Origin: Vesta saturnalis
Lineage: Eukaryota; Arthropoda; Insecta; Coleoptera; Lampyridae
Direction: 5' to 3'
DNA: 64,000 bases
NCBI GenBank assembly: GCA_036346205.1
Contig: JARFJB010002087.1
Coordinates: forward strand, 5,797,001 to 5,861,000
Positions 42,720 through 56,140 of the stretch are shown piece after piece. The position numbers were made by a program, and so were the translations under genes. Each line of letters opens with the position of its first letter. Position 1 is the stretch's first letter. The notes below the pieces were generated by a model. The model did not search any database, was not told where the DNA came from, and saw only the letters and a program-made list of their open reading frames with translations.

Positions 42720-45700
42720 AAATAATAACTGATGGCTAGAATACGAAGAAATCTAAAAAACCTACCTTTGAGATTTGAGAGAGTTTAAAGCTTCTGCATT
42801 TGCTCATTTGTTAGAATTTATTATAAAATTATATTCAAAATATGCAAAATTTGTATACAGTGTGTATTATCCGAATGGAATAAATTCGGTAATACATAAA
42901 TGGGGGCGTGTTCGAAAAAACTCTCGGACACGTCGATTGGTATTTTTAGTTGCGCATTTTTTTCAACAAAAATTTTTTATACAGGGTGTGTCATGTAACA
43001 GTGGCCAATACCAAGTTCCTTATTCAGCTCAGCTAAAGAGGGTTCTCATCTCGAATAGGTGCAAATTGGCTAAGATATTAGTTAAAATGATAGTGTGTTT
43101 CTCAGCTAAATGGGCTCTTATCTCGAATAAATGCACCTTCGCTAAAAAGTTCATATATGGTCTTAGGTAAACTAGATTCTTATTTCGGATAAGTGTAACT
43201 TGAATGACTTATCAACCTCTCCATGGTCTTAGCCAAGAAACAAATGCAAGATTAAAAAAAAAAGAACCAATGATTGGAATAGAGATTATCTAAGTGATCT
43301 AAGAAATGTATGACTCGTGTCTAGACAGCTTTCAGGTTATAACCTGTCGCATAAAACAAATGACGTGATAGGGAAACATTGCATAAGTAAACGGCACCAT
43401 TTAAAAACGAGAAATGTCCTACTCGCAATTGTTTAATCACAATCACAGAGCAATGATCTAAGAATAAGAGATATCTAATAACAATATGGCTCCGTTAGTG
43501 AGAAAGTAGGGATAAAACAGCCGTTTTGTCGACAAACAGAACATCTATTTGTGCCCCTGCAAAAGCTGATAACTATGCACCCTGTACAAACTGTTATCTG
43601 TTCTTTGTACACCATGTGCAAGCTGTTTGCTGTACACTGTACACCTTGTACAAACTGTTACCTGTTTTTTGTGCACCTTGTGCAAGCTGTTCTCTGTACA
43701 CCTTGTACAACGTGTTATCATTATCGTTATCAAGAGACCAATTACTTAAACATTAATTCCGGAAACGACATTATCTAAATAAATGTATGATTCATTAATC
43801 TAAAAGTAGAACCAATTTTTTGAAAGAAGATTCTTTAAAAATTCCCAGAACTGCACGACTTAGCAATTTCCAAGAAACAAACCTACGATCTAAAATTAGA
43901 ACCAAAATGTAACAATCTCAGTATGTATGTATAGGTACCTTGCAGGTTATAAGCTGTCGGATAAAAACAGATTGATGGTATGGTTGATATCTCTGTTAAG
44001 TTACATTCAAAAACTCATCTAAAGATTATCAACAAAGTTAGTTCTGAAGGTAACATTACAGTCTGTGGTAAGTCAGCCTGTATTCATACGAATCATAGTT
44101 ACAGAAATTGCCTACACAAAAGGGAATGCAGTTGAATTAACCAAATTAGTACACTAATTTGCGGTGCGATCTTGAGTAAAAAATTGAGATGCTACTCCAC
44201 ATACCGAAATTACACGTGAAAAGAAGATGTTATCTCATGTGGTAGTTAAAAAAGTGTTTGTGCGAGTAAAAAATAACAGCGAAAGAGCATCCTAAACTGA
44301 AGGTTATAAGAAGAGCCTAACGTGTAGCAAACGTTATGATGATGCAATAGCATTACCCAATTTAAGTGGAATGTGGACTACATAAATTAAACGGAAGAAA
44401 TTGATCAGAGGAAAAAATGATCCAGGCGTAAGATTTCAATACATTAACCAAGACTAACGGTAAAAAAGAGGTCAAACATTGGGTAACGTAGTTATAAGGA
44501 GATTCTTATCTCGAATAAGTATGACTGTACTAAACCTTTGGTTCATACCTAGACTATGCGGGTTTGCCTCTACACTAAAATAGATCGGTTCTTATCTCGG
44601 ATAAGCGTGATTTCCTTGATTAATCAAGGTCTAAGATACAACTCATGACATCATTTTAAAAATAGAATCAATTCTTGCAAACAAAATTATCTAAAAAATT
44701 ATCTCAGAAATGTATGTCATCAATCTCAAATGCATGAATATGTTTAACAGAGCCAGTCAGATAAAACGTGTTCAATAAAAATAGATTCACGTGTACCACC
44801 TACGACATAGATAAATAAACAGTAAGTAGATTAATACAAAAAATATGTAAATTGTATAAGTACAATCAGCTTTCAGTAAATTTGTATAGATGACAATAGT
44901 AAGACATAAAAAATAGGAACAAAGTATAAATACATTTTAACAAACAGGGTGACTATAGAAATGGTAGATAGCACATCAAACATATAGTATTAAAGAAGTT
45001 TTAAAAAAATTATTAAAATCATACACTATATCTTCTGAACAAATTGTTTCTCAAGTTATCAAATAGATAACACTTTCAAAGTCTATAAATTGTAAAGGTT
45101 TCATATTAACTGAATAAGTCATGTATATGACAGTACAGGCTATTCAGAACATAAATTTGGATATACAGAATACAACGGTTTAGAATATACTTGTATACAA
45201 ACAAAACACGGAAAATTAGAGTGACTCTTATCTCCGTTAAGTGCATCTCTGCTAAAAAGGTTCGCTTATCTATTGACTTGAGGGTTCACTTCTGTATTAA
45301 AGTAGAGGAATCTTTTATCTCAGATAAATATATCTCCGCTAGAAGATTGGTTTACATACATGCTAACATCGGAAATCATTTGTCAGCCCTCGATAGAAAA
45401 TTAGTTCTCCAACCAAGAGATTGTCTGTAGACTAAAGTAGGGTGTGTTAATATCTAGACTAAAATGTAGAATGAATATCTAAGATCGGGTAAGGTAAGGT
45501 GCGCATCCAGTGAGGGTTTATCAGCGAAAGTAGTGGGGGTTCTTATCACTGATAATTGCGTTTTCACTAAAAAGCTTTGTTTATATCTCGACCGACATGG
45601 AGGATTTTTTCCCTGTTACGGCCTATTTCGTTTCTATACGTATGGGGGTTTGTGTGCAATTCCGAAATTCTTATTATAGCTAAAGAGTGTGCGGTTCCTG

Positions 45701-46020
45701 GAAACAATTTCAAGTTGTTGGATAAAAACGTATGATAAGGTCTATACTAACCTATAACTGCGAGAAAAGCATTTAAAAGTAGCTCAGATGTTAACACCCA
45801 AGGTCAGCTGTGAAGATGGCATTACGGTCTATGGTAAGTCTGTCTACACTAATACTGACCGCAGGTAAATTACAGCGCGGTACAACTTGTAGAAACCGCC
45901 GATATGAAAAGGGATGTGGTCCAATCGGCGCGTGACTCACCAAGTTCGTATGTGAACTAAACTAAAGTGAGGTGTAATCCTGACAAAATTGATATTGAGA
46001 ATTTACATGGGAAAGAAAAC
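42720..46020. repeat. Decayed higher-order tandem repeat region, no gene
   Basis: A TTCTTATCTCGAATAAG-like phrase, often followed by a GCTAAAAAG block, recurs at about 43042, 43114, 43171, 44501, 44591, 45227, 45310 and 45550. A second phrase (CAGGTTATAAGCTGTCGGAT) recurs at about 43335 and 43942. A longer block at about 44036-44160 is echoed at about 45800-45940, with shared TACGGTCTATGGTAAGTC and AAAAGGGATG phrases. The copies are much diverged. An orphan mariner-like tip (CAGGGTGTGTCATG) lies at 42984 with no partner seen. Frames here have no recognisable domain. Confidence 0.55.
43570..43722 (+). repeat. Short minisatellite with a GCACCTTGTACAAACTGTT-like unit
   Basis: Alternating variants of CACCTTGTGCAAGCTGTT and CACCTTGTACAAACTGTT, separated by CTGTTCTTTGTA-type spacers, form about two and a half higher units of ~55 bp. 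All three frames are partly open because of the repeat, which explains the overlapping short frames. Confidence 0.8.
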
Positions 46021-46024
46021 CCAC

Positions 46025-46797
46025 CCCTACATTGATTTCGCAAGGAAATTAGCTACTACACAAAAATAAGAAATCAAGTATGTCATCATGGTACTCAGAG
46101 GTCTTGCTGAGGGAGGGGCATCATGTACATGCAAGCTACATCCTTTACATTGACCTCCAACGGAGATTAGCTGTAGCACACAAACAGAACGTCACAAGTG
46201 TATCATGGTACTCAAATAAAAGATCACGGTAAGAGGCATCATATGTATCTATCCCTCCCATATATGGGCCTCTAACGGAGGTTACTTGCAGAATGAAAAG
46301 AAGAAATAACAAGTATATCGTTATGGTATTCAAATAAAAGGTGTCGATACGGGACATCATGTTCATCTCCCTCACCCCTATATTGACGTCTAACGGAGAT
46401 TAACTGCATCATAAACACACTAAATCACAGGTACATCATCATTGTCCCCAAATAAAAGTCACGATAAGGGGCATCATATGTATGTACCTCCACTCCTCGC
46501 ATTGACCTCTAACGGAAATTAGCGGTATCCAAGTAAAAAATCTCTATAAGGTGCATCACATGTATGTACCCTCATTCCCCGTTGTGACCTCTAACGGATA
46601 TTAGCTGTAGTACAAGAACAAGAAATCATAAGTATATCACCATGGTGCTCAAATAAAAGGCTTCTATTTACCCCCACTCTCTACATTGACCTCGAACGGG
46701 GTTAGCTGCTCTACGAAAACAATAAATCACATGTATAACATCCTTGTACTAAAATGAAAGGTTTCGGTGAGGGACATCAAGTTGTTCACCACACTCC
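46025..46797. repeat. ~115 bp minisatellite, about seven copies
   Basis: The unit centres on TTGACCTCTAACGGAGATTA, then GCTGTAGCAC, a run ending CATGGTACTCAAATAAAAG, and GGCATCATATGTATGTACC. Starts fall at about 46030, 46145, 46260, 46378, 46497, 46579 and 46682. Copies 5 to 7 are shorter by internal deletion. No frame is conserved between copies. Confidence 0.85.
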
Positions 46798-47410
46798 ACA
46801 TCACCACACTGATGGTATACTAGATTAAGAACCTTTTACTAAATATTCCTATTAGACCAATTCCGCTTTAATCTACATTTGTTATGTACATTTACGAGTT
46901 AGAACTAGTCCTGACTTCAATAACACCATTACAGCTAACGTACTGTACAGAGTATACGGGGTGTACAAATGATATTCAGAATTATGAACAATGCTAATCT
47001 ACATTGTAAGTACTCGTATATTGTAAGTACCTCAGTATATTTAGCATATAATCATATATCTGCATTGGACGAAATACTAAGCTAGTTATCCGAAAAATAT
47101 TTGTAATATTAGTTTATATAATAAAATAATGGTAATACGCCTGTGTATGTTTCGTTAAAGTATTAATTTTAACCTACTCACCTTAATCTCAACGAAATCT
47201 TATCTAGATCTACATCTTAGTCTAGAGATTAACACCTTCCCTACATTAGTCGATACACAATATCTTGATAGGGGAACCAATCTAGCGGAGACCTATTCTC
47301 TGTGATAAAAGTCTCCTCTACGTTAGTACAGAAGTGAATCTACATCTAAGACAATAGTTAAATCGACCTTTTTAACAGAGATGCACTTACGAGACAAGGT
47401 CCCCTTCTAC
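46798..47410. other. Spacer, no gene recognised
   Basis: AT-rich unique-looking sequence between the minisatellite and the GT-rich block. Phrases such as TCTACATCTAAGAC recall the decayed repeats to the left but are not convincing copies. Confidence 0.45.
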
Positions 47411-47414
47411 CTTT

Positions 47415-47858
47415 CCGTGTGTGTGTGGTGTGCTGTGTCGTGTGTGCGTGTGTGCGTGTGCGTGTGTGCGTGTCGTGTGCTGTGTGTGCTGTGTGTGCGT
47501 GTGTGCGTGTGTGCGTGTGTGCGTGCGTTTGTGTGTGTGCGTGTGTGCGTGTGTGCGTGTGTGCGTGTGTGCGTGTGTGCGTGTGTGCGCGTGTGTGCGC
47601 GTGTGTGCGTGTGTGCGTGTGCGCGTGTGTGTGCCTGTGTGCGTGTGTGCGTGTCTGCGTGCGTGCGCGGGTGCGCGGGCGCACGGTGGGCGGGTGCGTG
47701 GGTGCATGCGTGCGTGTGAGAGCGTGCGAGGACGCGGACGCGAGTGCGAGTGCGGGTGAGGGTGCGGATGCGAGTTCGAGTTCGTGTGTGTGCGCTTGCG
47801 ATTGGGCTTGCGCGTGCGCGTATGTGTAGGCGTGTGCGTATGCGTGCGTGTGTGTGTC
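47415..47858. repeat. GTGTGC-rich alternating repeat, ~440 bp
   Basis: Mostly GTGTGC/GTGCGT with GC-richer interruptions in the right third (GGGCGCACGGTGGGCGGG; repeated GAGTGCGAGTGCGGGTGAGG). Largely alternating purine-pyrimidine, so potentially Z-forming. Reading frames through it in five frames are composition artefacts. Confidence 0.95.
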
Positions 47859-47869
47859 ACCAGACCAAC

Positions 47870-48098
47870 CCGATTTTAGACCAAACTAGTTGTGCCTAGG
47901 CCAAACTATTTTAGCGAGGATAAATGAAGCTACCTATCAACTTTAATCCCAAGTTACTTTTCGCAACAGAAATACTGTACTTCCGTAGACATGCCAAGAC
48001 ATTATAGCGGCGAAAAGGACGTCGGTGTTAATTCTGATGGGTTACAGTAGCCTTGTGTATCTACTCTAAACTAGTATGGCCTAAAATCGGGTCTGTCC
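47870..48098. repeat. Short inverted repeat flanking ~175 bp
   Basis: CCCGATTTTAGACCAAACTA (about 47877) is repeated in inverted, slightly altered form at about 48070-48092 (TAGTATGGCCTAAAATCGGG). It contains no gene. It may be the ends of a small MITE-like element. Confidence 0.5.
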
Positions 48099-48102
48099 GG
48101 TA

Positions 48103-48104
48103 AC

Positions 48105-48151
<47 letters not shown>
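48103..48151. repeat. AT dinucleotide microsatellite
   Basis: About 48 bp of alternating A and T after ACGT. Confidence 0.95.
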
Positions 48152-48152
<1 letters not shown>

Positions 48153-48699
48153 TATTACCGAACGTGTGTCAAAAATATAACATAAATATTAAGACTTTCC
48201 ATATAATTCGATTACGGTTGTAATCATCATCAGTGTAATGCTGAATAACGAATTATTACAATAAAAAGAACTAATATTAATAGATTAACAACTGTGACAA
48301 ATAATATGCAAGCTTACTATTTTACATTTTCTAAAATATTGTCACTTATGGCTAAGTTTTCTAAATCTTTTTTACTGTTACAGGGAATTTTGTTGTTCAT
48401 TTTTATATGAAACATTTCTAAAATTAAAAGTTGTTTTAAATTATGTTCTCGATCTAAAATGTTTGTTATTGAAAGAGTATTAGATTATTAACAGACTGTG
48501 GCGTAATTAAGTACAATTGAGCCCACCCTAAGGCTTTAGGACCCAATCCTCCTCTCCAACCGAACCTATTGAAATTTGGAATATTTCAATAAAACATTCG
48601 CTGTTGTCTGCGCTTTGTCCCCTGGTTTGTATTTTCGGCATAGCATGTTTTTGTTAAATTACAGAGCTGATGTTGGTCTTAAACGAAAGTGTATAATAC
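48152..48699. other. Spacer, no gene recognised
   Basis: AT-rich sequence with no coding, RNA or repeat signal between the AT microsatellite and the next minisatellite. Confidence 0.5.
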
Positions 48700-49200
48700 C
48701 AGGAGGTAACCCTATCCATACTAATACTTCTCTGCTCCCCTTATAACCCCCTGCAAAGGAGTCGAAGTAAGTAAGGTAATAAAAATTTAACTGCAGAGCA
48801 AATTTTAGTGTTAAATGGAAGCGTCAGGAGATGAACCTCTCCCTAGCATCCGTATCTTCTACCCCCATATCCTTCCTCTAAGAGGGCAAAGAATGTAGGG
48901 AAAAAATTAAAATTATGCTAGAGCCAAGCTTAGTATTAAATAAAAGCGTACTTTGTCAGGATGTGAACTCCCTCTAGTTCCCCTATCCCCCCAAAGGAGG
49001 CAGAGAGCGTAAGTTAAACATAATAATTTATAAAAACCTCTAAAGGTTGTAAATAGTGTAAGGGAAAAATAATAATTAAGATACACAGCGAGTTTTAGTG
49101 TCAAATAATAGCGTACATTGCCAGGATATAACTGTACAATCAAGTTGTATGTCAGGAGGTCAAGTGAGTGTAAGTCTCCTCTTACTATTCCTATCGCGAC
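48700..49200. repeat. ~125-150 bp minisatellite, three to four copies
   Basis: A unit with CCCTATCCCCCCAAAGGAGG, then GAGCGTAAG, an AAAAATTAAAATTA-like run, GAGCAAATTTTAGTGTTAAA and GCGT...TCAGGATGTGAACT recurs from about 48725, 48850 and 48975, with a partial copy to about 49200. Spacing varies through indels. No conserved frame. Confidence 0.75.
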
Positions 49201-51685
49201 TCCTCCCGGTTAATTAAAGGAGTAATCATACAAGTACAATGCATCACTATTACACTATATTACACTATTTCTCTACTGTTTGTTACTCTATTTTACGCTG
49301 CATTTTAGTTATTTTTCTAATTTAACGGTGCAATCTATGCTATGTCTTGGTGAATGCGCCTTTATAACCCTTTCACTTTAATATCAACGCTTAAGACCGA
49401 GTACCTTCTTAGATACGTAAATTAATTTCGATCGAAAGTCAGAGCTCATCGTGATCGCAAATGTTAATGCCGAAGTTTAATATAGCATTATAGTTATTCT
49501 AAGAACATATTAACCACGAATTAAAAAAAATTGAGTAATTATTTTTTGTTCAAAAACGTATCTCGTTTTCACGTTTTAGTCTGAATCACGCATTTGATTA
49601 TATCCAGCATGCTAAAATCGAATATAATGTTACGTTCTTGTATTCCTTTTAGTGGTAGGTTCATTTCCGTTTAGTATTTTCTGTAGCTTATCTAGTTCAG
49701 TAAGCCGTATGTGAATTGTTCGAGTTTGTGAAATGTAATAGAAATCCTTAGCTTAGCTACCATACTTAAGAACATATTAAACGTAATTGTAATAGTTTTC
49801 TTCACTCTTTACAGCTTGGCGCCCCAACCGCAATGCGGACGTCACATACTTGTGATGTACGTCACTGTTAACGAATATGTTCATTAAAAGGTGATGCACG
49901 TAGACGTTGTAGATATTCTCGGAAACTCAAATTTAGACTGGGCAGTTGAGGAGTTCTTATCACATATATTGCATCACTGATTGATATGACTATCTTTGTA
50001 CTTTATGTTCGACAAAAGCTTCTCACAACATCAACATGCACATCAATTAAAATTAAACATTTTCCTTATTACGTGTGGTTACTTCAAAGGAGAAGAATTA
50101 CTAATATGACGTTGATGACTGCAATCGTTATGGTGACTTCACATAATCTGTAATTACCACCAACAAAACAACAAATTTGATAGTAGTTCGATTAATTACT
50201 AGGATTGTTATCCTAGTAATTAATCGAATTCGTTCAAGTAGCTCCTAGTCCGAGACATAACTGTTGACGTGATCACCGTCAATTCAAAAGGGTCTGTAAA
50301 GTAAAACGTAATCCATTCATGTTCTGCAAGCAACGCTACAACTGTTTACAGCGTTTTGACTACCGAGTTGCGAGACACCCAGAATGTTGCTAGCGAAATT
50401 TATCAGCGGCAAGCGGCAACTGTTGATGTAAAGTAGCATTGGAAACTGAATGGTTTTTACATTGCTACTCGGCAAGAATTGTTGCCCCACGTTGGTACTC
50501 GAAACGGTCCTATTATTACCCACTTCTAGAATCGAGGAGTACCTGTCAACATTTTTTGGATTATTATTGTGCAGAAATACTTACCACTGAAATAATGATA
50601 TAACTACTGACTCACACTTCGGTCTGAACCTAGCTATTTATACTAAACTAACTGATGAACAATTATTCAAAATATAAAAAAAGTAAATTATAGGGCTAAC
50701 ACCGAACTTAGCTAAAGGACTGACACTCACATAAGATCAATAATGTATACCTATAGAGATGAACTTACGAATGCAAAAATTATACGAACCAATAAATTAC
50801 CTTCTGCATTAAAAAACAAGATGCCAAACAAAGTAGAAAAAAATTATTACTAAAAGTCGAGTATTCTTCTAATACAAAAATATTTAGGTAGAAAAGCATC
50901 ATGCCATTTGAAATGTATTAACCCGATTACTTCTAAAATTGGAAACTTATACTTTTATTTTTATCAATAGAAAGTACTTTCTAGTTTTGACAGTATGATA
51001 CTGTAATTCATTTTAAAAATTTAAAGTCTAATGTAACCCGTATAATTAGGTTTATGCGAAGCCTTATTTCTCTAGAGATTTGTGAAGCTGAACAAATTAT
51101 GAGTGTAGGTACATACAGTGTAATATAGTTTATAAGCAAATCGGATTTGAAAGAGAATTTATTGTTCCTGTTGGTCCAGTACACCATACATACTTTTTTT
51201 TATTGCATTTTTGCATGAAAGTTTAATATAGTAATATATTAATATTTTAAAGTAAAATGAAAAATAATTAAGTTCATATTAAGTTAAGTTAATTAAACAT
51301 CATTTGGAAATGTTTTTTGTCAAAGCGATAATATAACAAACAGTTTGGACATACCAAATTTATAAAACAACACAAAACAGATTTTGGATGTCGCAACAGC
51401 AATTTCAAGCATCATTTTAATAGTAAGTACGGTACCTGTACATGCTATTGAAACCTATAAATACTGTAAAAATATATAACCAAAAATACATCCTAGTACT
51501 TAAATATCTAATGAAGAGTTTGTATTTCAGAAAACAGTTGCTTTAAACGTGGGTGCATCCCGGTTCGGTTTTTTTGTGTGTAATAAACTTGAATTTATTT
51601 AAACGATCCTTCCCGATCTAAATGTTCTAAACCTAGAATAGCATACTTTAGGATTACCTTCATATTGTATAATCATCACCTCACA
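49201..51685. other. No gene recognised
   Basis: Mixed AT-rich sequence. A 68-codon minus frame at 50317-50523 shows no domain. A perfect hairpin at 50186-50227 is listed separately. No transposon tips seen. Confidence 0.5.
50186..50227. repeat. Perfect 19-bp stem hairpin with a 4-base loop
   Basis: TTCGATTAATTACTAGGAT and its exact complement ATCCTAGTAATTAATCGAA flank TGTT. No T-run or gene end is nearby, so there is no reason to call it a terminator. It could be a tiny foldback relic or a cruciform-prone site. Confidence 0.9.
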
Positions 51686-51689
51686 CACC

Positions 51690-54600
51690 TCACATCACAC
51701 TCACTACACTCCACACTCACACACTCACACTCACACACTCACACTCACACTCACACCTCCACTCCACTCACACACTCCACACTCCACTCACCACACCTCA
51801 CACTCCACACTCCACACCCTCACACACTCACACACTCACACTCACACACTCCACACTCCACCACACACACCCCACACTCACACACCACACTCACACACTC
51901 ACACACCACACACCTCACACTCACACACTCACACACCACACTCACACACTCACACACCTCACACACTCACACTCCACACCACACCACCACACTCACACAC
52001 TCACACTCACATCACACCACCTACACACCACACACTCACACACTCACACCTCCACACTCACACTCACACACCCACACCACACACACTCACACACTCACAC
52101 ACTCACACACTCACACACCTCACACACTCCACACACTCACACACCCACACTCACACCACTCACACACTCACACACTCACACTCACCTCCACACTCACACA
52201 CCCACACACCTCACACCACACACTCACACACTCCACCACACCTCACACTCACACACTCACACACTCACCACACTCACACACTCACACCCACACACTCACA
52301 CACCCATCACACACTCCACACTCACACCCACACCCACACCTCACACACCTCACACACTCACACACCACACCTCACACACCTCCACACTCACACACTCACA
52401 CACTCCACCACCACACTCACACACTCACACCTCACACTCACACACTCACACACCTCACACACTCACACACTCACACACTCACACCCACACACTCACACAC
52501 TCCACTCACACACTCACACACTCCACACTCACACACCACACACCTCACACACACCCACACACCCACACACTCACACACTCACACACCCTCACACACTCCA
52601 CACCACCACACCTCACCACACTCCACACCCACACCACACACCACACACCTCACACACCACACTCCACAACACTCACACACCACCACACTCACACACACAC
52701 ACCACACTCACACCTCACACCACCTCACCTCACACCCCACACCCACACCTCCACACACCACACACTCACCACCACACACTCACACCTCACACACTCCACA
52801 CACCACACACACACTCACACCTCACACTCACACCACACTCACACCCACACCTCCACCTCCCTCACACACTCACACACTCACACACTCACACTCCACACAC
52901 TCACACACTCACACACTCACCCACACTCACACACTCACACACTCACACCTCACACACTCACACACTCACACACTCACACTCACCTCCCACACTCCACCAC
53001 ACTCACACACTCACACCACACCTCCACACACTCACACACTCCCCACACCCACACTCACACACTCACACCACTCACACACTCCACACTCCCACACACTCAC
53101 ACCCTCACACCTCCACACACCTCCCCCACACTCACACACTCCCACACACTCACACACTCACACACTCACACACTCCACACTCACACTCCACACCTCACAC
53201 ACTCACACCTCACACACTCACACACTCACACCTCACACTCACACACTCACACACTCACACCCACACTCCACACCCACACCACACACTCACACACTCACAC
53301 TCACACACTCCACCACTCCACACCAACACACACTCACACTCACACACTCACACTCACACTCACACTCACACACTCACACTCACTCACACTCACACACTCA
53401 CACACTCACACACTCACCCACACACTCACACACTCACACAACTCACACACTCACACACCTCACACACTCACACTCACACACTCACACTCACACACTCACA
53501 CACTCACACACACACACTCACACACTCACACCTACACTCACACTCACACACCTCACACCACACTCACACTCCACTCACACCTCACACACTCACACACTCA
53601 CATCACTCACACACACTCACACACCTCACACACTCCACCATCCACACTCACACACTCACACTCCACACTCACACTCACACACTCACACACAACTACACAC
53701 CACACTCCACACTCACACACTCACCATCACACTCACCCTCACACCACACACTCACACACTCCCACCACACACTCACACACTACACACACTCACACCACAC
53801 TCACACTCACCTCACACTCCACCCACCACACTCACACATCACACCACACACTCACACCACACTCACACACACTCACTACACCTCACACCTCACACTCACA
53901 CACTCACACTCCTCACATCACACTCACACACTACACCACACTCACACACTCACACTCACACACTCACACTCACACATCACACACACACATCACACACTCA
54001 CACCCACACTCACACACCACACACTCACACTCACACATCCACACTCACACACTCCACACACTCACAACTCACACACACACTCACACACTCACACATCACC
54101 ACACTCAATCACACTCAACACTCCACACCACACTCACACTCACACTCACACACTCACACACACACTCACACACCACACACCACACTCACCACACATCACA
54201 CACTCACACACTCACACACTCACACACCTCACACTCACACACTCACACACACACATCACATCACACTACACACAAACTCACACTCACACTCCACTCACAC
54301 ACACACACTCACACACTCCACACACACACTCACACACTCACACCTCACACACCTCACACTCACACACCACACACTCACACTCACACCACACACACCACAC
54401 ACTCACACACCCACACCACACACTCACACCCACACACTCACACACTCACACACACATCACACACCACACACTACACACTCACACCTCACACACTCACACA
54501 CACACTCACACACTCCACACACACCACACACTCACACACTCACACACACACCACACTCCACACTCACACACACTCACACACTCACCACACACTCACACAC

Positions 54601-55118
54601 TCACACCTCACACACCTCACACCTCACACTCACACACTCCACCTCACACACCACACACTCACACTCACACCTCACACACCTCACACACCACACACTCACA
54701 CACTCCCACCCACACTCACACCTCACACACTCCCACCACACCTCACACACTCACACACTCACACACTCACACACTACACACTCCACACTCACACTCACAC
54801 TCACACCACACTCACACACTCACACACTCACACACTCACACACTCACACACACTCACACACTCCACCTCACACATCACACACACCACACACTCACACACT
54901 CACACCACACACCACACTCACCACATCACACATCACACATTCACACACTCACACACTCACACACTCACACACTACACTCACACACTCACATCACACACTC
55001 ACACACCACACTCACACTCACACACTCACATCACACTCACACCACACACCACACACTCACACACCACACACTCACACACTCACACACTCACACACTCACA
55101 CACTCACACACTCACACA
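51690..55118. repeat. 3.4 kb CACACT/CACTC satellite with no G on the plus strand
   Basis: It is built from irregular mixtures of CACACT, CACTCA, CACAC and CACCA units. Scanning the lines I found no G from about 51690 to past 55118, and A-A doublets are rare. The unit order is irregular rather than a clean tandem array. A 1188-codon plus-strand frame (51665-55231) runs through it and translates to almost only H, T, S, L and P. It exists because TAG and TGA need G and TAA needs an AA step, so it is not a gene. It is unlike the insect telomere repeat TTAGG. Confidence 0.95.
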
Positions 55119-55131
55119 CTATTACTATTTC

Positions 55132-56140
55132 AATGTTTACATTCTTCCGCCATAACAAACAAGGGGGCTTCTGCAGTAGGGCTAAGTTTCTGGGACTTAG
55201 GAGTCCTGCGGAGTCCTGTGAAATAGTATAGGGTACATGTATTAGATTACTGTTTAAAATTTTAGGTTTTGCATTCGTAACAATTACAGGTACCTAGCCA
55301 TTGTTTATTGCGCGAATCTGCGTTTGAATAATGACATACCGATATAATAAATAAAAACTTAGATATGATTGATTGTTATATTAAAAAGGTATATTGCACC
55401 ACGTCTAGCTCAGCGAGGTACAAACTTATGAAACTTACTGTAATTGAGACTTCATTGATTTTCAGGTCGTGAGGGAGGCAGAGATATATCCGTAGGTATA
55501 ACCAATAATGCATTTATTTTGTTGGGCGCCACTCAATATATAGGTTTATTAATTAAATTACAACAAAAATTGAGAAAGTTGTACCTTATAGCATAATAGG
55601 TAATCTGAATGAACACTAAACAACTGTACTTAAATGTATATTTAATAATGCAAAATGTATGATTAATTACAGCATAACATAACTAAAACGGTATTTCTCG
55701 TAAAGATTTACGATTCTAAAATTACTAAATTGAACATAACTATACAAGCTTATAATCTGTATGTACTTAACATTCAAAATGCAATATGATCAATACTGTA
55801 TTCAAGAATAAAACGTATACTGACTTATGTCAACAAATATTACGGTTAATGTAGGTTATGAACTCAAACGTTTTTATCTTAGGAACAGAAATTAGCTATT
55901 CCTTTATAACCGTATCAAAATAACACTAACTAATTTGTTGGCTTAAAACGTTCTTTGCATAAAAGGATACGTATTACTTACATGTAGTAGGGGAGTACTA
56001 ACAGCAAGCGGTAATGATACAAAGGTATCCCCATTTATAATTATTCAAGACAAAAACTGCATATCATCTACGCCATTTTATGTAATTTCATGACGTCACC
56101 ACCTCGCCTTTGCAATTAACATTTGTTGAATGTTCATGTC
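55132..56140. other. No gene recognised
   Basis: AT-rich sequence between the satellite and the decayed multicopy gene. No domain or repeat boundary seen. Confidence 0.5.

Noticed and set aside
42984..43005. CAGGGTGTGTCATG as the end of another transposon
   Set aside because: No inverted partner found within the following several kb; it may be an orphan tip but cannot be supported.
46025..46797. CRISPR-like array
   Set aside because: The 115 bp units are diverged tandem repeats with no constant repeat/variable spacer pattern, and the genome is eukaryotic.
47358..47860. Several Cys/Val/Ala- or His/Thr/Arg-rich frames on both strands
   Set aside because: All arise from one GTGTGC-type repeat and overlap each other in five frames.
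50186..50227. Transcription terminator
   Set aside because: A perfect hairpin, but with no adjoining gene or T-run, and intrinsic terminators are not expected here.
51665..55231. 1188-codon reading frame of almost only H, T, S, L and P
   Set aside because: It is the translation of a G-free satellite in which TAG and TGA cannot occur and TAA hardly can; no protein-like composition, start context or domain.
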